The position numbers and the translations under genes are program-made. A stretch of 64,000 bases of DNA from Eumeta japonica. Its lineage: Eukaryota > Arthropoda > Insecta > Lepidoptera > Psychidae. Where the stretch lies: assembly GCA_005406025.1 (NCBI GenBank), contig BGZK01000003.1, forward strand, positions 1,178,001 through 1,242,000, given 5' to 3'. Of the stretch, positions 47,442 through 61,063 are shown in pieces; the stretch's first letter is position 1, and each line of letters opens with the position of its first letter. Under the pieces are notes generated by a model that worked only from the letters and a program-made list of their open reading frames with translations, had not been told where the DNA came from and ran no database searches.

Positions 47442-48645
47442 TTTTAGGGTTCCGAGAGCTCTACTTAAAATTCAGCATAGAGGCAAATGAATACCAGTAA
47501 AGGGATATTCAATACACTATTAGGGTTCCGTCAGAACTACTGAAGAATATTATAGTTTAATAGATTTGAATAAAATTTAGAATGGGGCTAAATGAAAACC
47601 AATAAAAGGATATTCGGTACATTTTAGAGTTCCGTGATAAGTACACAGAACTCCTATAATTAAACCGAGTTTAGTATAATTTAGAATAGAGATAATTGAA
47701 AATCAATAACAAAAAATCCAATACATTTATAGGATTCCACGAAAATAACTGAAAGCCCTTTTCATTTAACCGAATTTATTAAAATTAGGTTTGGAGACAA
47801 CTAAAAACGAGTAAAGGTATATTCGATGGTTCCGTGGGAATTACTGAGAGCTCTTATAATTAACAGAATTTAATAAAACTAATAATGAAGAAAACTGAAA
47901 ATGCAGTAAAAGGATATGCGATTCATTTTTAGCGTTCCGTCAGATTTACTGAAGGACCTTATTTTTTAACTGATTGCAATAAAATTTAGAATGGAGGCAA
48001 TTAAAAACCAATTAAAGTACATCCATTACTTTTTTGGGTTTCATGAGAATTACTGAGAACGCTTATAATTCGACCGAAATTGATAAAATTAAAAATTGAG
48101 ACAACTGAAAATCAGTAAAGGTATATTCGATACATTTTTAGGGTTCCGTGAGAATTACTCAGAACTCTTATTCTTTAACCGGATTTAATAAAATTTAGGA
48201 TGTATGCAATTGAACACCAATGTAGAAGAGATATTCTATACATTTTAAGGATTCCGTGATAATTTCTAAGAACCCTTTTATTAAGGCGATTTCAAGAAAA
48301 ATTACTATAGATACGAATGAAAACCATTAAAATGATATACAATTCATTTTTATGGTTCCGTGAGAATTACTGAGAACCCGTATAATTTAATCTATTTTAA
48401 TAAAATTTAGTATGGGGACAATGCAGTGACTCCATGGGGGCAACGAATACCAACGAAAGGATTTTCGATATATTTTTAAAGTTCCTTGAGAAATACTAAG
48501 GACCTTTATCATTAAACTTATTGCAATAAAATTTTGAATCGACACAACTAAAAGTCAATAAAATGAGATTCGATACATTTTTTATGGTTCTGTGAGTTTT
48601 AATAAGAATCCATATAGTTGAACCTAATTTGCTAAAATTTACACA
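47442..48645 (+). repeat. Tandem array of about 12 units of about 104 bp
   Basis: The phrase AGGGTTCCGTGAGAATTACT with variants recurs near 47,447, 47,522, 47,628, 47,729, 47,829, 47,933, 48,038, 48,141, 48,250, 48,354, 48,482 and 48,586. Spacing is mostly 100-109 bp. Each unit continues with TTATAATTTAACCGAATTTA, ATAAAATTTAGAATGGAGAC, AATTGAAAACCAATAAA and GGATATTCGATACATTTTT. Units are clearly diverged. One interval is short (75 bp) and one long (128 bp). Confidence 0.92.
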
Positions 48646-50158
48646 AATAATTCTAAATAATAAAAAAAGAGTTAGTAGTTAGATTAACTTTTTAGTACGT
48701 TGTTCAGTATTGAATGAACTATATCTCAGAAAACCAAAAATGTAGCCCGACTCGAAAAAAAACAATAATCGTAAAATGTATGCCAAATTTATCAACATTA
48801 TTTATTAATAAATTACGCCAAAAAATATAGGGGATGGTATAACAAATGCAGATGAGCGAGAATGGAATTTTCCATTTACATGAAGAAACGATGTCTTTTA
48901 ATTCTTGTCAAATGTCTGCCAATGGTTACTGAGAAAAATTGAAAGAAAACAATACAACAAAGCTCATGGCACATACGTTTTTTACTTGCCGAACAGTTGC
49001 TAACAAGTCGAAACTAGCAAAAGGATCAACTATTTCTGAGTAACAGTCAAACGTGTAGGCCGAAATGAGTCGAATTTAGAAAATGATAACAAAGATTGGA
49101 AAACGATTTGAGCACATATAACACTATCATTTTGTACATAAAATATTTTGCAAAAATTCTACATAGTAAATTATTTACGAATAGTAAAGAAACGTATACC
49201 GTTAAATAAAAACTAATTATAAAATAATTGACTCACAGTATTGTAGTTCATCTAAATTCCTATGCGTCCACATAAGTCATCGAAAATTATCAAACATTTC
49301 AGAAGAGAAGCAAAATGTGTGCAAATATTATTATTGTGAAATGTATATCCCATAAAGCTTACTTACTAAAAGGCATTCAATTTCAAAATGTATATAATTA
49401 CAAGAAAATATAAACGATTAATTTATTTCCATATTTTTTTTATATTCCATATTTCTTAAACATCTATTCATCATTTTTTCAACGTCATCTGATTCGCTGG
49501 AAATAATCTTACGTCATAATAACAAATGTCACCCTAAATTTATATACTTATAATTTGTGCCTATAGTAAAATTATTATTGCACGTACCAGGTAACAACAT
49601 CTATGTATTTCAAATATGTTGTATATCTCGAGAATTCTAGCAATTTTAAAGTATTTTCCGTGTAAACGTTTATTATTTTACCTCACACAAAATTATTTTA
49701 TAACAATTTTCATTTCCTCCTTTATATTACCTGGAAAAATGTCTTCTCGAAACATCACTTTTACAGGTATAATGTTTCTATGAATACACATTACACAAAC
49801 ATTTCAAATATTTGTATACACAAATTCACGTGAAATTTTTAATATTACCTTAGTTCATACATATCTAATTACATAGCTTTTATGAGTATTTAATATGAAA
49901 CCAAACGTAGCTTATCAACTTATGTTGATGATTTGATAAGCTACGTTGACTTTCTTTGACTACGATAGACAGTAAAAAATTAAACACACAATAAAAAATT
50001 AATTAACCGATATATTTACTTATTGGTTGTAAGCATTAGCTTTGGTCTGATAATGCATACTGAACTGCAAATAGGGAACAGTTTTTGAATTTGTAAGTAT
50101 TGCTTACAGTTTTCAATGTTCTACAGCACATGTACGGGCTACCCAAATTAATATCAAT
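48646..50158. other. AT-rich spacer with one inverted repeat
   Basis: No gene is recognised. 49,904-49,918 pairs perfectly with 49,933-49,947 (AACGTAGCTTATCAA, 15-bp arms, 14-nt loop). Confidence 0.5.
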
Positions 50159-50160
50159 TA

Positions 50161-52213
50161 GGGTAAATTTGCTTATCACTGCGGTTTTTTACATCGGTCT
50201 AACTTTGAAAAAGTTCTTATTGTAGCCATTGCATTAAACCAGTATTTTTTATGTTAAAATTTAACTAATTTTGAACATGAAAAAAATTCAATTATACAAT
50301 AAATTGTTTTTCTTTTATTTATATAAAAAGCGTTTTAAAAGAAAGTGCAGATGCATTTATTACTGCGGGTCTCGAAGCACCTATTACGGCGTGCCAATTA
50401 CTGCGGATGGCCGAATAGCATGAAAAGTTAAGAATTTGATAATAATTCAAAGGAAAAAAGTTTAAAGAAATAATTGTAGATGTATTGAAATAAGTAAGAA
50501 TTATATTTATTTAAAAAAATATATTACAAGTAAACACAGTACATTTTAATAATAATACTAAATTGACCAGCATAGTTTTATAGTTACAATAAAATACTTC
50601 TATCTATTTGACCTACTGATTATTATTATTTTTTTTTTGTAATTCATTTTTTCTGCTATAGCTCAGCAATTTGTTTTCTTATGTCCACAGATTTTAATTT
50701 TTTTCGCTTATCTTGTTCTTTTAATTTTTGTTTCTCCTCCGCATTTTTAATTTTCTGCTGCTGTTTTTCAAATCTTACTTTTTCTATTTCTAATTTGATT
50801 CTCTTTCTTTCTAATTTTTCTTCTGCTTTTCTTCCGCGTCTTTCTCTTGCTCTTTCTTTTTCATTTCTCGCTGTTCAATTTTAATTCGTTTCTTTAAAGT
50901 TGTTTCTTCAGTTTTTATATTATACGTTTTTCAATTTCTTTATTTTCTTCAATGGATTGCCGCTGTGAACCAGATAAAACATATGGAATAGGAGTTTTAT
51001 TTCTCCGTATTTTATTTTTATTTGATATAACAGGTTTAGGTCAATGAAGTAACTCTTTAAAAGGAACAGAACATTTTTCTATGTATGGATGAATGTTTGT
51101 GATATTTGCTAATGGAAGGTGTCTTTATTTAAAAAAAGTTGAATATTAGTAATATTGGTGGACAGTTGTTTTGGCAATAATTCAGAAGATTGAGAAGTTA
51201 AATCAGTAACTTGAATATTTAAATTTGAAGTAGCAGAAGAAGTTAGAATTTGTGATTGGGGAAAATTAACGATGATTGTAGCAGAATCAGTAGAGTTGAA
51301 TCAGTATCCTCGTTATTTAGACTTGAAGCAACAGAAATAGATAGATTTTGTGATTTGGGAGACTTAGCGATGATTGTTGCAAAATTAGAACCAGACTCAT
51401 GAGTTGAATCGGTAGCTTGGTTATTTAGACTTGAAGCCACAGGTCCAGGTTGTTTATCAAGGTATTTGTTATTTTTTTTATGCTCGAATTGTTGATTCTG
51501 GTATGTTATATTTTCTAGTAACTTCAGCAACTTTCATCCCGTTTAAAGTCTCAGCTACAGCCAACTTCACGTCTTCTTTTTTGGAATTGCATCTTGAATT
51601 TTTCATTCCTTTCGATTTCATATTTTTTTTATTAACATTTGCTTTATTATTAACTTTACACATTTTATATCATACACTCGATCACAGTTTAACACGCGCT
51701 CTATTTTCATAGGTTAAAAAATAGATATTTTCATTCGCAGTAATGGGGACAAACACATACAACTAAAGACGCTTCAGTTACTGCGAGTTTTTTGAAAACA
51801 ACCGCAGTAACACATACAAAATCGATTATTAGGTACCAATTACTGCGGCAGTAATAAAAAAAATAATGAATAAAAATCAAGTTTTATTAAATTTTTCGTA
51901 TTAAATAAGTATGATCTATATGAGATAAAATAAACAAGCATAGTAAAGCATATGTTTATAAAAAGACCTATTCGTGTCATCGTTTTTGCCACAGAAACCT
52001 TTTAAAGCAGGCATAAATACATACCTCTACGTGTCAATTTTAATTATTTAAATAGGAATTGAATTAATAATTATATTTGTAAAATAACGAATCCATTGGT
52101 TTTTTTTTTAAAGATTCAAGTTACTAATCATAATTTATTTAAACTTAAAGAACTCATAGATTATTTATTTATTATCAAATTAAATAAATCCGCAGTAATA
52201 CCCACATTTACCC
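50161..52213 (-). mobile_element. Complete pogo-like DNA transposon, internally degenerate
   Basis: Flanked by TA at 50,159-50,160 and 52,214-52,215. The ends are inverted repeats matching at 20 of 24 positions, beginning GGGTAAATTTG on the left and GGGTAAATGTG on the right (complement), both followed by ACTGCGG at positions 18-24. Further ACTGCGG/CCGCAGT words recur inside both ends (about 50,362, 50,398, 51,801 and 51,842), as expected of subterminal transposase sites. Length is 2,053 bp. TA target site, terminal repeats and the internal coding remnants together identify a Tc1/mariner-pogo type element. Confidence 0.92.
50656..51663 (-). pseudogene. Remnant pogo-like transposase: helix-turn-helix N-end and charged C-end
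   Basis: From the N-terminal side, 51,663-51,478 encodes a basic segment and then KLAVAETLNGMKVAEVTRKY followed by NIPESTIRA, a psq-type helix-turn-helix as in pogo/Tigger transposases. A Ser/Asn-rich stretch follows (51,530-51,243). Then, in shifted frames, come PKPVISNKNKIRRNKTPIPY with VLSGSQRQSI (about 50,930-51,045) and a Lys/Glu/Arg-rich coiled-coil tail ending KSVDIRKQIAEL and TAG at 50,658-50,656. I see no DDE catalytic core, so the copy cannot encode an active transposase. Confidence 0.75.
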
Positions 52214-52215
52214 TA

Positions 52216-55200
52216 AACATAAATAACACTAATATATATATATATATACACACACATATTTATTGAAAACACAATATATATTGAAAACGGACTATAAGCA
52301 CATAATAAAAAATTTGTTTACGCTTTATGAAGAATAAACCCATATAAATATTTTTAACTTCTTACTAATCGTTCTGAAAATATATCATTCTAATAATAGA
52401 TTTTAAATTGTCTGTAAGATTTAAAACGAAAAATGTGGGGACGTGAAAAATCAATGAGCAGATTTAATATCTCTCAAAGGTAAATAAATAATCAGAAATT
52501 GTTTTCCAGGCTATGTTGTCGCTTCGTTCATAACGTGTCCCCTCTTCGTCTAGCTAGCTGCCTGATTGGTGAGGCCCATAACGGCAACGCTAGGTCAAAT
52601 AATACGGAAGCTGTTGTTTGTGGACATCTTTCACACCTATATAATTATGACGCTATCACATCAGCCATTTCTTTCACTCTTTTTTGGAAACATTGTTGAA
52701 GAAATATATACTCTATAGCGATGTAACAGCTTTCAATTTTGACCAATTCTTGTGTGTACTCACACGGACGTAAATACTGCGGGTTTTTCATGAATTTCAA
52801 AATATCAAAATAACTAAGTGATCTTATTTCTCCGAAATCATTAACTAAATTCACATTTTTTGAACAATATTTTTAATATTAACTGTTTATTTATTTCTAG
52901 TATAGAATCAAAACACGCGACGAAATAAATTTGTAAAAAATCGACGTGTTTCGTTTACTCTTAAATTACCCGTCAAGAACCATCCCGTTCGCAATTACAA
53001 TTAAAAACTACACAACATATTACAAATGAAAAATCTTATGCGATTACCAATTACAATAATTAATGCAACTGTAATCTGTTGATCCGATCATTAAATTTGC
53101 TTGAAACTATCCATAAATTCCATCGATGCCTCATAATTACATTAAAGATATGTTGATTATATTAAAAATATACTCTTTGTTAATTAATATAGTTCTCCAT
53201 TTTCCTCGCTTTATGTCGATAAATGTCTAAATTCATCATAATTAAAATGAAAAAGCAGTTGATTCTGCAAAACTGGTGATTTCATGCTCTCAGCGTCAGA
53301 GAAAGAATAATAAAAAAAAACCTCATTATTTTTTTCACAATTTTATTGCAATTCTTCATTTTACGCCTGTTGAGTTACATAAGTCGCTCTCACCAACTCT
53401 GTTATACGTAAAATTTTCAATATCAATTTTCAAAACTTTAACATTTTTACAAAAAAACTTACCACATATTAATATCATTTAAAGACCCTTTAAATTGTTT
53501 CGATCACTATAAAAGAGGTATTTACGATGCAGACATTTTGTGAAAACATTTTTTACTACTATCTTTGCATAAAGTTTTTAAATTCTATATTTTCTTCGAG
53601 TGCTAAATTGCATCAATCTGTATAACACTTAAAATTTCTTTTTTGAACTGTATTCAAGACCGCATGTTTAGTAAAAATTTCATTATTTACAAATTTGCAC
53701 ATCATTGTGCATGAATGGCAATGGTAACAATCAAATTATGTAAAATTATCTTAAAAATCCAAATTATCTGAATCAGCAATAACAAAACAACTACAATATT
53801 TAATGAACTACGTTTTCTGTTTCAAATAATTGATAGATTCAATTTTAAAATAATTTTAAAAACAAGTGCAAAAAAAAAATGAATTCAATAATATCAACAT
53901 ACAAAATATTTCTGTTTTGAAAATTTCAAATAGCATTTAGAGATCTCTAAGGAACAAAAAATTTTATGATATGGCATACCCAAATACAACTAGAATAGAA
54001 ATCTATTTAAGACAATATGATTTTTTCTTCAATTTACAATTAATTCATTTTATTAAATCTGGAGTACCTGCCATATACTTATAATCTGATCACAATAAAT
54101 TTCAACATGACTCAAATTATTCACGATATTTTAGTAACCATATTCTATACAAATATTTAGTTACGTCTCCTTGAAAACATCATTTATAGCAAAATAATAA
54201 AAATATACAAAACTCAACGAACGAATCGCAAAACCGTGAATATGTTAAAACTGTAAATATATAAAAATCATGGCGTATTATGTATTTAAAATAATTATCA
54301 ACACAAGAACAACCGTTAATAATATAAAAATATATATATGTGTGTGTGTAAAACTTAAAGCCAACCTCGCAACGTTGATTTGAGCGGACCGTTGATGATA
54401 AAGCGAAAATTGTCAAAAACAAATAAAATCCGTAAGATCTCATATACATATAAAACTTTTAATACACACTTCACTCTACAACTACTTGTTTTCTTTAACG
54501 CCAGCATTACTTCTTATATTTTATCCGTACACAAAATATGTCATCTATGTCTATATCTAAGTAATATTTTAGAGCCATAACCATCGCTTGATTGACGTAC
54601 GCAAGATTTTTTTTCATTTGTCAAAAAATTATTACGTCACATCAAACATCTAAAACAGCGCGCGCACTTAACCCATAACAATTCTAACTTTGTTAGCGCA
54701 TCACAGATTTTTTTTTAATATCCCATAAAATTGCATGAAGAAAAGCTCCCGAGACTCGGAAGTAGATACCGAGTTTATCAGGAATTTGCAGTAAAAGAAA
54801 TTTTAAAAATAAAAAAAAATAACGAATTTAAATCGTACGCATCGACGACTTGAGGAGCGCCATCACAGGCCCGCATCTTCATACTTCGTTCACCTCGTGG
54901 CGATCATTAGTTCTGCTTTACCCTTTATTTATCGGCAAAAGTATCTCGATGTAAAACAATAAACGTCCTTCAGCTCGCCGCTGCATTATTTATTTTACAG
55001 TACAAAGCACGAAACTCTGCCGCTCTGAATGGCCTGCGTATCATGCAATGCGCAGGTTCTACGCTCCCCGACTCTCTCTTCTTCGCCGCGTCGCCATTGC
55101 GACGCTTTCGTGACCAACTTCATAGCGATTGACTTTCGCGCGTTGTACTTATATATTACTGCCTCTAATACCGCTCCTCTGTGAGTCGTCAAAAAACTTA

Positions 55201-57931
55201 CAAAACTGAAAACTTTCGTTGCGTAACTACATAGAAAGTCACCAAACTAACAAGTCGTTCAGTTTCGTATTTTGAAGGCATATCAATGCTCAATTAGAAG
55301 TGAACATTTAAAATACAGCCAAATTTTGGTGGCCCGTAATGAAATAAAATAACGCAACAAACGATATTATAGTATCATGCAATTCCACAAGCCAGGCACG
55401 TCAAAGCTAACAAAACAGCCTCACCGGAGCACGCGCACTCCTTTTTCAATGTAATACGAAAAATTTATAAATTACACAATAACGTAGTTACCTCTAATTA
55501 CAACACAATGATTAATATTGTAAATCTTAATACAACTTTAAGAGCTATCCCTATTTGGCTTCTTTCAAGTTGAACCATAATTATGTCTTGTATTCCTTCA
55601 AATATATACATTATATCTATATATAATATAAAATAGAAAAATGCCTTATTTTGGTATCAAGGTTAGTTAAACTTTAATTAATATTAATAATACGTTTAGT
55701 ATTTAATTGAAAATTTTAGATTAAGAATTCATAAAAAATAATTTTACTGAGATCTATTTTTATGTCCTCTAGTTATTAATGTCTCAATTTGATCATACTC
55801 TCAATGGCGCAATAATATAAAAACATAATTTTTAAACAAACTAATTGATATATTGGTAATTTATTAAACCACGGAGAATAAACAACCTCGCATCAAATAC
55901 GTCACAATGGCGGTCATAAGAAAGCAACAACGCCTTTACAAATTTTGTTCTTACACTTTGTTCGCATTACTTGTGATTAAGTTTTACACAGCTTTTCTTT
56001 AAAAAATGAAAAATCATTAACAAAAAAAAATAAGTCTTAATTAGTCATACAGGATAAGATCAACTACATTTCGTTCAAAATATTTTTGTGAAATATTGTG
56101 TTATCAAAATTATACTACCAAAACGGCTTTCTTATGAGGGCCACATATCTTAAAATATAACGACTCCTTTATAAACCATACACGCACGTAAAACCTATAA
56201 TTACACACAAGACATATACTTACAGTTCACCTTTGGACGTGCGAGCTGTGCACTTAATAACGGAATGAGCAAATTGTTCCGGCGCATAAAAACATTATTT
56301 CCAACGCTCACACCAGTTGACGCTTTAAATTATGTCTTAGAAAAGGGGTCACGGTGACCCATTTGTATATCTAAGAAATAGACTTAAAATTCTCTGAAAC
56401 GATACAACTATTACAGTTCCATTGACACAATTCAATAACTTTGTTTGCCGTATTGAGAGTTGCCTTATCTTTTTGTCATATGTAAAGTGATGCTTGTTTT
56501 CATAACAAAGAAATTATAACACAAAAACGTGGGAAAATTTACTTAAAACTAAAAAATTTACAAGTCCATTGCATAATATAAAAGCTGTAGACACTCATTC
56601 TTATATTTTACTAGCATCATAACAATAGTAAGAAAATTTTGTACATAGATATACATTTTCAATACACAAAGAGGTGTTGTAATAACTCGGAAACCTTTTC
56701 CATCTGCCTTGCATAGGATGAATTGATTACAATTCAATTCTTTTTTTTTTTGCTTAGAAAAACGATATTTGCTAAATAATCGTAAGCGACAGTTGACAGA
56801 AAGTGATTCGACCGTTTCCAAGATTCCCATCGTAGTCGCAATGAGAACTAATACAAACTTGGAGTTTAAGTCTAAGTTTTCAATTTTATCAGGGAATTCT
56901 CACATCCACAACTGGAGGGTCTAACAATAGCGATTTTTGGATCCTCACCACAATTATTAACAGAAACTTCAAGTTTGAATTCAAATGTTAATTCATCAGT
57001 CTTGTGAGGGAACTTTAACATCTAAGCATATACCTCATGATAACCAGAATAATGCCTCCAAAGCTCAAGTTTAAAGACCTATATAATTTTTAATGTTGAA
57101 TCTAAAACATTATTTAACTTATTAAGCAGTTCTTACACCTATAAACTTACCCAATTAGCATAAGTCATACAATTAGATTAATAAAATTTTATACTCTTAA
57201 AAGACACAATTAAATAAGTGTTTTACTGTATTATAATGGTTGCTTTTATGTGATGTTTTAGTCTCATATACTAATGACCATTTTATTTTCATCCATTAAA
57301 CATACTAAATATATTTTACGATATGTATTCTATATTATAGTCATGCCATTTAGAATACACATGATCACATGTCATATAAATGTTCCAGTCGAAAAATATA
57401 ACTTTCAAAACAAATACATCACTTTTTTTTTTGTATGATATCTTTAAAATTCTTGATAATATATGTTTCCATGCCTACATTTATATGACATGATATATCA
57501 GTGATATCTCAAACTATAGTCTTAAATATTTGTGTGAATGAATGATAAATATATGACATATTATGCATTATTTTAACTTTTACATAGCAACTCCACAAAC
57601 ATTATACAACTATGTATGATTTTTAAAATCTCAAATATAAGGTGTCCATGTGATCAATTGCTTATTTAAGTAACATCATAATTATTTAAAAAAAAATGTT
57701 TGTTGTATTAAAAAGGTGGTTTAACCAATATTTAAAAAACAATCTCAAAGGAAATGTTAATAAAACCCTAATACAACATTAATCACTATTAATGGCAAAA
57801 CAATATATATATATTACTTACATATTGATTATAAGTTGGGAGAAAATTAACAGATTTTCTAAATAAATAAAAAATATAGTTTATTATACAAAATTTTAAG
57901 GAGGCATTAAATATTTAAAGAGCATTAATAC
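52216..57931. other. AT-rich spacer, no gene seen
   Basis: (TA)n with (CA)n at 52,230-52,258 and a (TG)n run near 54,337. A GC-elevated stretch at 54,835-55,195 (TTTACAG acceptor-like at about 55,000; CGCCGCGTCGCCATTGCG) has no recognisable protein. Otherwise only chance frames. Confidence 0.45.
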
Positions 57932-57964
57932 TAATGCTCATATGCAAAATTCATATGAGCATTA
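57932..57964. repeat. Perfect inverted repeat, 13-bp arms
   Basis: TAATGCTCATATG and its complement are separated by seven bases. Confidence 0.85.
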
Positions 57965-59094
57965 CTAATAACAACTTCATATGTTCCTAGTACGCAAAAT
58001 GATAATGAATTGATAATGAAATAATTACTATCCTGATTTACATAAATGTCCCATTATGCCATACCAAGCTTAACAAAATATAAATCAAACCTAATTTATT
58101 CTACTTATAATGTTCAGAGACTGCGATATTTATAATTCTTTAGGCCTCTTGCACAACCTCCTTTTAAACTCATTTTAACAAAAAAAAACAGGTAAAGGTA
58201 TCTTTCTGGTAAAGTTAAATTTAAAGGAATGTTGTGGTAGAGGTTTAACCATGTTTTGCACAAGTCCTACTAATCTGCAAATATTTTAATGTGATGTACA
58301 TAACCAATGTATTCAAACCAGAAATGCAAAGTGTAGTAAGGTAAGCAAGAAAATATCTAAATAACCACAACATGACTTATTTTACTAGTTGGGTAAGTTC
58401 TAATAACAATGACATACAATCAATAAATGTCAAATACAGCAGAATTTTCGTCATACAGCTGAGGTACTTCAAAAATGAGTAATTCTAATTAGACTGAAAA
58501 ACCTTCACCAAAAAGAGTTGGTGGCATATAGAATTGAGAGACCACTTCATTTCCGTATTCTCAATAGCCTTCTAAAACGATGTTCCTGTGAGATGCGAGT
58601 GCTTTAATCTATGTCATAATAATGCCCTGTGACGCAGTGAACCTTTAAACTTGCGATAATACATTAAATAGTTTTTTGGTGAATTTTTTTAATACAAACA
58701 ATATTGTGTTAATAATCTTAATGGATATTATCGATAAAGCAACAATTTTGAAACAAATAAATCAATATTACGATTTTATTTTAAACTGATTTATAGTTAA
58801 AATTTTGTTCACCTCGAGACAATAATTAGAATGAATATTGATTAAAAACATGTAGGGTATGGTTTTATGCTTATTTTTGTGATAAATTAATATCGTTATA
58901 AAAAAGATATTTTGTAAAGCTAAATAACTATCATCCAGATTCACATAAAATTTTATTTGACAATTATAATGAGAATCGTTTAAAGGTCGTAAGAATCGTT
59001 TTCCTTGACCAATTCTGTTGAAATTTTGGTAGACATGAATCCAAGAAAAAACATCAGACTATAAAAGAACACGGATATTATAATCCCATGTTTT
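57965..59094. other. AT-rich spacer, no gene seen
   Basis: No recognisable coding, RNA or mobile-element signal. Confidence 0.45.
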
Positions 59095-59310
59095 AAATCA
59101 CCCACCCTAGAGCCAAACCAAAACCAATAATGAGACTATCAATCCAAAAAACAGGACAAGAGTAGCAGTAAAAAGAACTGACCGGAATCAAAACTGGCGA
59201 AAAGCGAAATGAAATTAGTAGGTAAAACAAAATCAAGACCGAAAAGTTTAAAATAGGAAACAGAGGCGAGCTATAAATGAGGGTGAAAGCGAGAATTGAG
59301 AGGAATAGAA
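59095..59310 (+). repeat. Purine-rich degenerate repeat, copy near 59.2 kb
   Basis: Words such as AGAGCCAAACCAAAACC, GAACTGACCGGAATCAAAAC, GAAAGCGAGAATTGAG and ATCAAGACCGAAAAG. Same style as 18.7 kb but AT-richer and more diverged. Confidence 0.55.
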
Positions 59311-59882
59311 GAACATCATCGATACAAAAATAATTTAGTCTATATCCATGTGAACGAAGTTACATAAAGAAATCATAAAAAATGCCTATTACTATAAAAT
59401 GAGAGAGCTTGTTTATTTGTTCCGATTTTACAGCAAATGGTTCAACTGATTTCCCAATAATTTAACATTTTACATGTAACTCCTTTAAAAAGATTTACAT
59501 GTTAAATGTATAAATAAAAACATGCACAAACACATTGTTTATTTATGTTCGTTCTGCATTTCCAATTATGTAAACAAGATACCTTTTACCCCCTAATAAA
59601 CTATGGGAATCCTTATTAACAACGATAAATGAGCAATTATCTGTTGTTACACCTACGATGGTGCAAGGAAACCGAAATCAATAACGAAAGAAAAACCATG
59701 AGGGATGTGATATCGCTTTTGGTTTCGTTAACGGAATTGACTGAAGTATCTGAATCAATTTCGATTTAAGGGTGGCATCAGTACAAAGGATGTTAAGTCA
59801 TTATTTTATATCCTCGGGAACAATACAGCAGAGAGATGGTAGCAAATAATTTACTAACTATACAGTTAATATATTATTGTTT

Positions 59883-59918
59883 GAGTATAAATGTTGCTAT
59901 ATAGCAACATTTATACTC
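59883..59918. repeat. 36-bp perfect palindrome
   Basis: GAGTATAAATGTTGCTAT is followed directly by its exact reverse complement, with no spacer. Confidence 0.95.
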
Positions 59919-61063
59919 GAACTCCATGTTCATTAATGTCAAAACAACCATTAAAATTAGCTTTGACATTTAATTCTGTAGTTTCTATTGGGCAAAAATT
60001 TTACTATATTTTTTTTCTTATAACAAAAAACCGTAACAACCATAAAAAAAAATATAGTATTTAAACAGCAATACTTTTCAGTTAGAAATGGAAAAAAAAA
60101 TTCATTTTGCTAATGCATTCATAGCATAATTCAATTTTTATTATAAAAATATACCGATCTTGAAACTCGGTAACTTTTGAATAAAATTTAAATAAACTCT
60201 GAGAATTATTAATAATCAATAGAGCTGTATAGAAAAGCACTATTAACAAGATGTCTTTAATATCAGACATAAAAAACAACAAATATAGAATTTACATAAT
60301 TTTTTATCAAGTTTATATTCAAATTAAATGTCAGTATTAAAATTCCATATAATATTGAAAACAAATTGATTATTGGTTATATTTTATAACAGCAACATTT
60401 ATTATTTGTGTGTATAACATGTTTCATTAAAATTATTGAATTGTGTCAATATTTTATTTCTTAATGCCATATATAAAATTTATTTTTACCGATTTATTCT
60501 GTAAATCATATTTTAATTATGGATAATAATCCTTTAGACGAACTTCATTTACCATTAACTATTTCAGTTAATTCTACATAATTCGTTACTTGTACTTACT
60601 TTGTATTTTAACATTGTAATGTCATGGGTGTTTGTTTATGCTTTACCGTGCTACAACTACAGAATAAGTGATGTGATACAAAATATGTGATGCATTCTAA
60701 TATAAATTACAATTAACTCATACCAAGTTATTGCACAGATTCTTTTTTTTTTAGAGAAATATTGTAATGAGTTTAATGTACCTATAGAGGTTATATTTCT
60801 TGAATGCTTCAAATGTAGAAATATAGTAGCTGAAGTTAAATGTAATGTTTTATAATAATTATCAGAAAAACAGTCGTCCAAAAGCAAGTGTTTCTATTAC
60901 CAATAACTTTATAGCTAAATATTTTAAGGGTTTACAAGGGAATTTTCTGACTTATGCATATGTGAATAAGTGTGCGAATCACATTCATACGCGGAGTTTA
61001 CGAGTTTCGATATTCCATCATCATTGATTCACCGTGCAAGGACCAATACAATACCATTTTACA
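59919..61063. other. AT-rich spacer, no gene seen
   Basis: Only chance frames. ATTCATACGCGGAGTTTACG at about 60,983-61,003 resembles the pogo-type end at 61,080 and may be part of an older copy. Confidence 0.4.

Noticed and set aside
50681..50884. 67-codon plus-strand Phe/Ser-rich frame with apparent membrane character
   Set aside because: It is antisense to the Lys/Glu-rich tail of the pogo-like transposase remnant.
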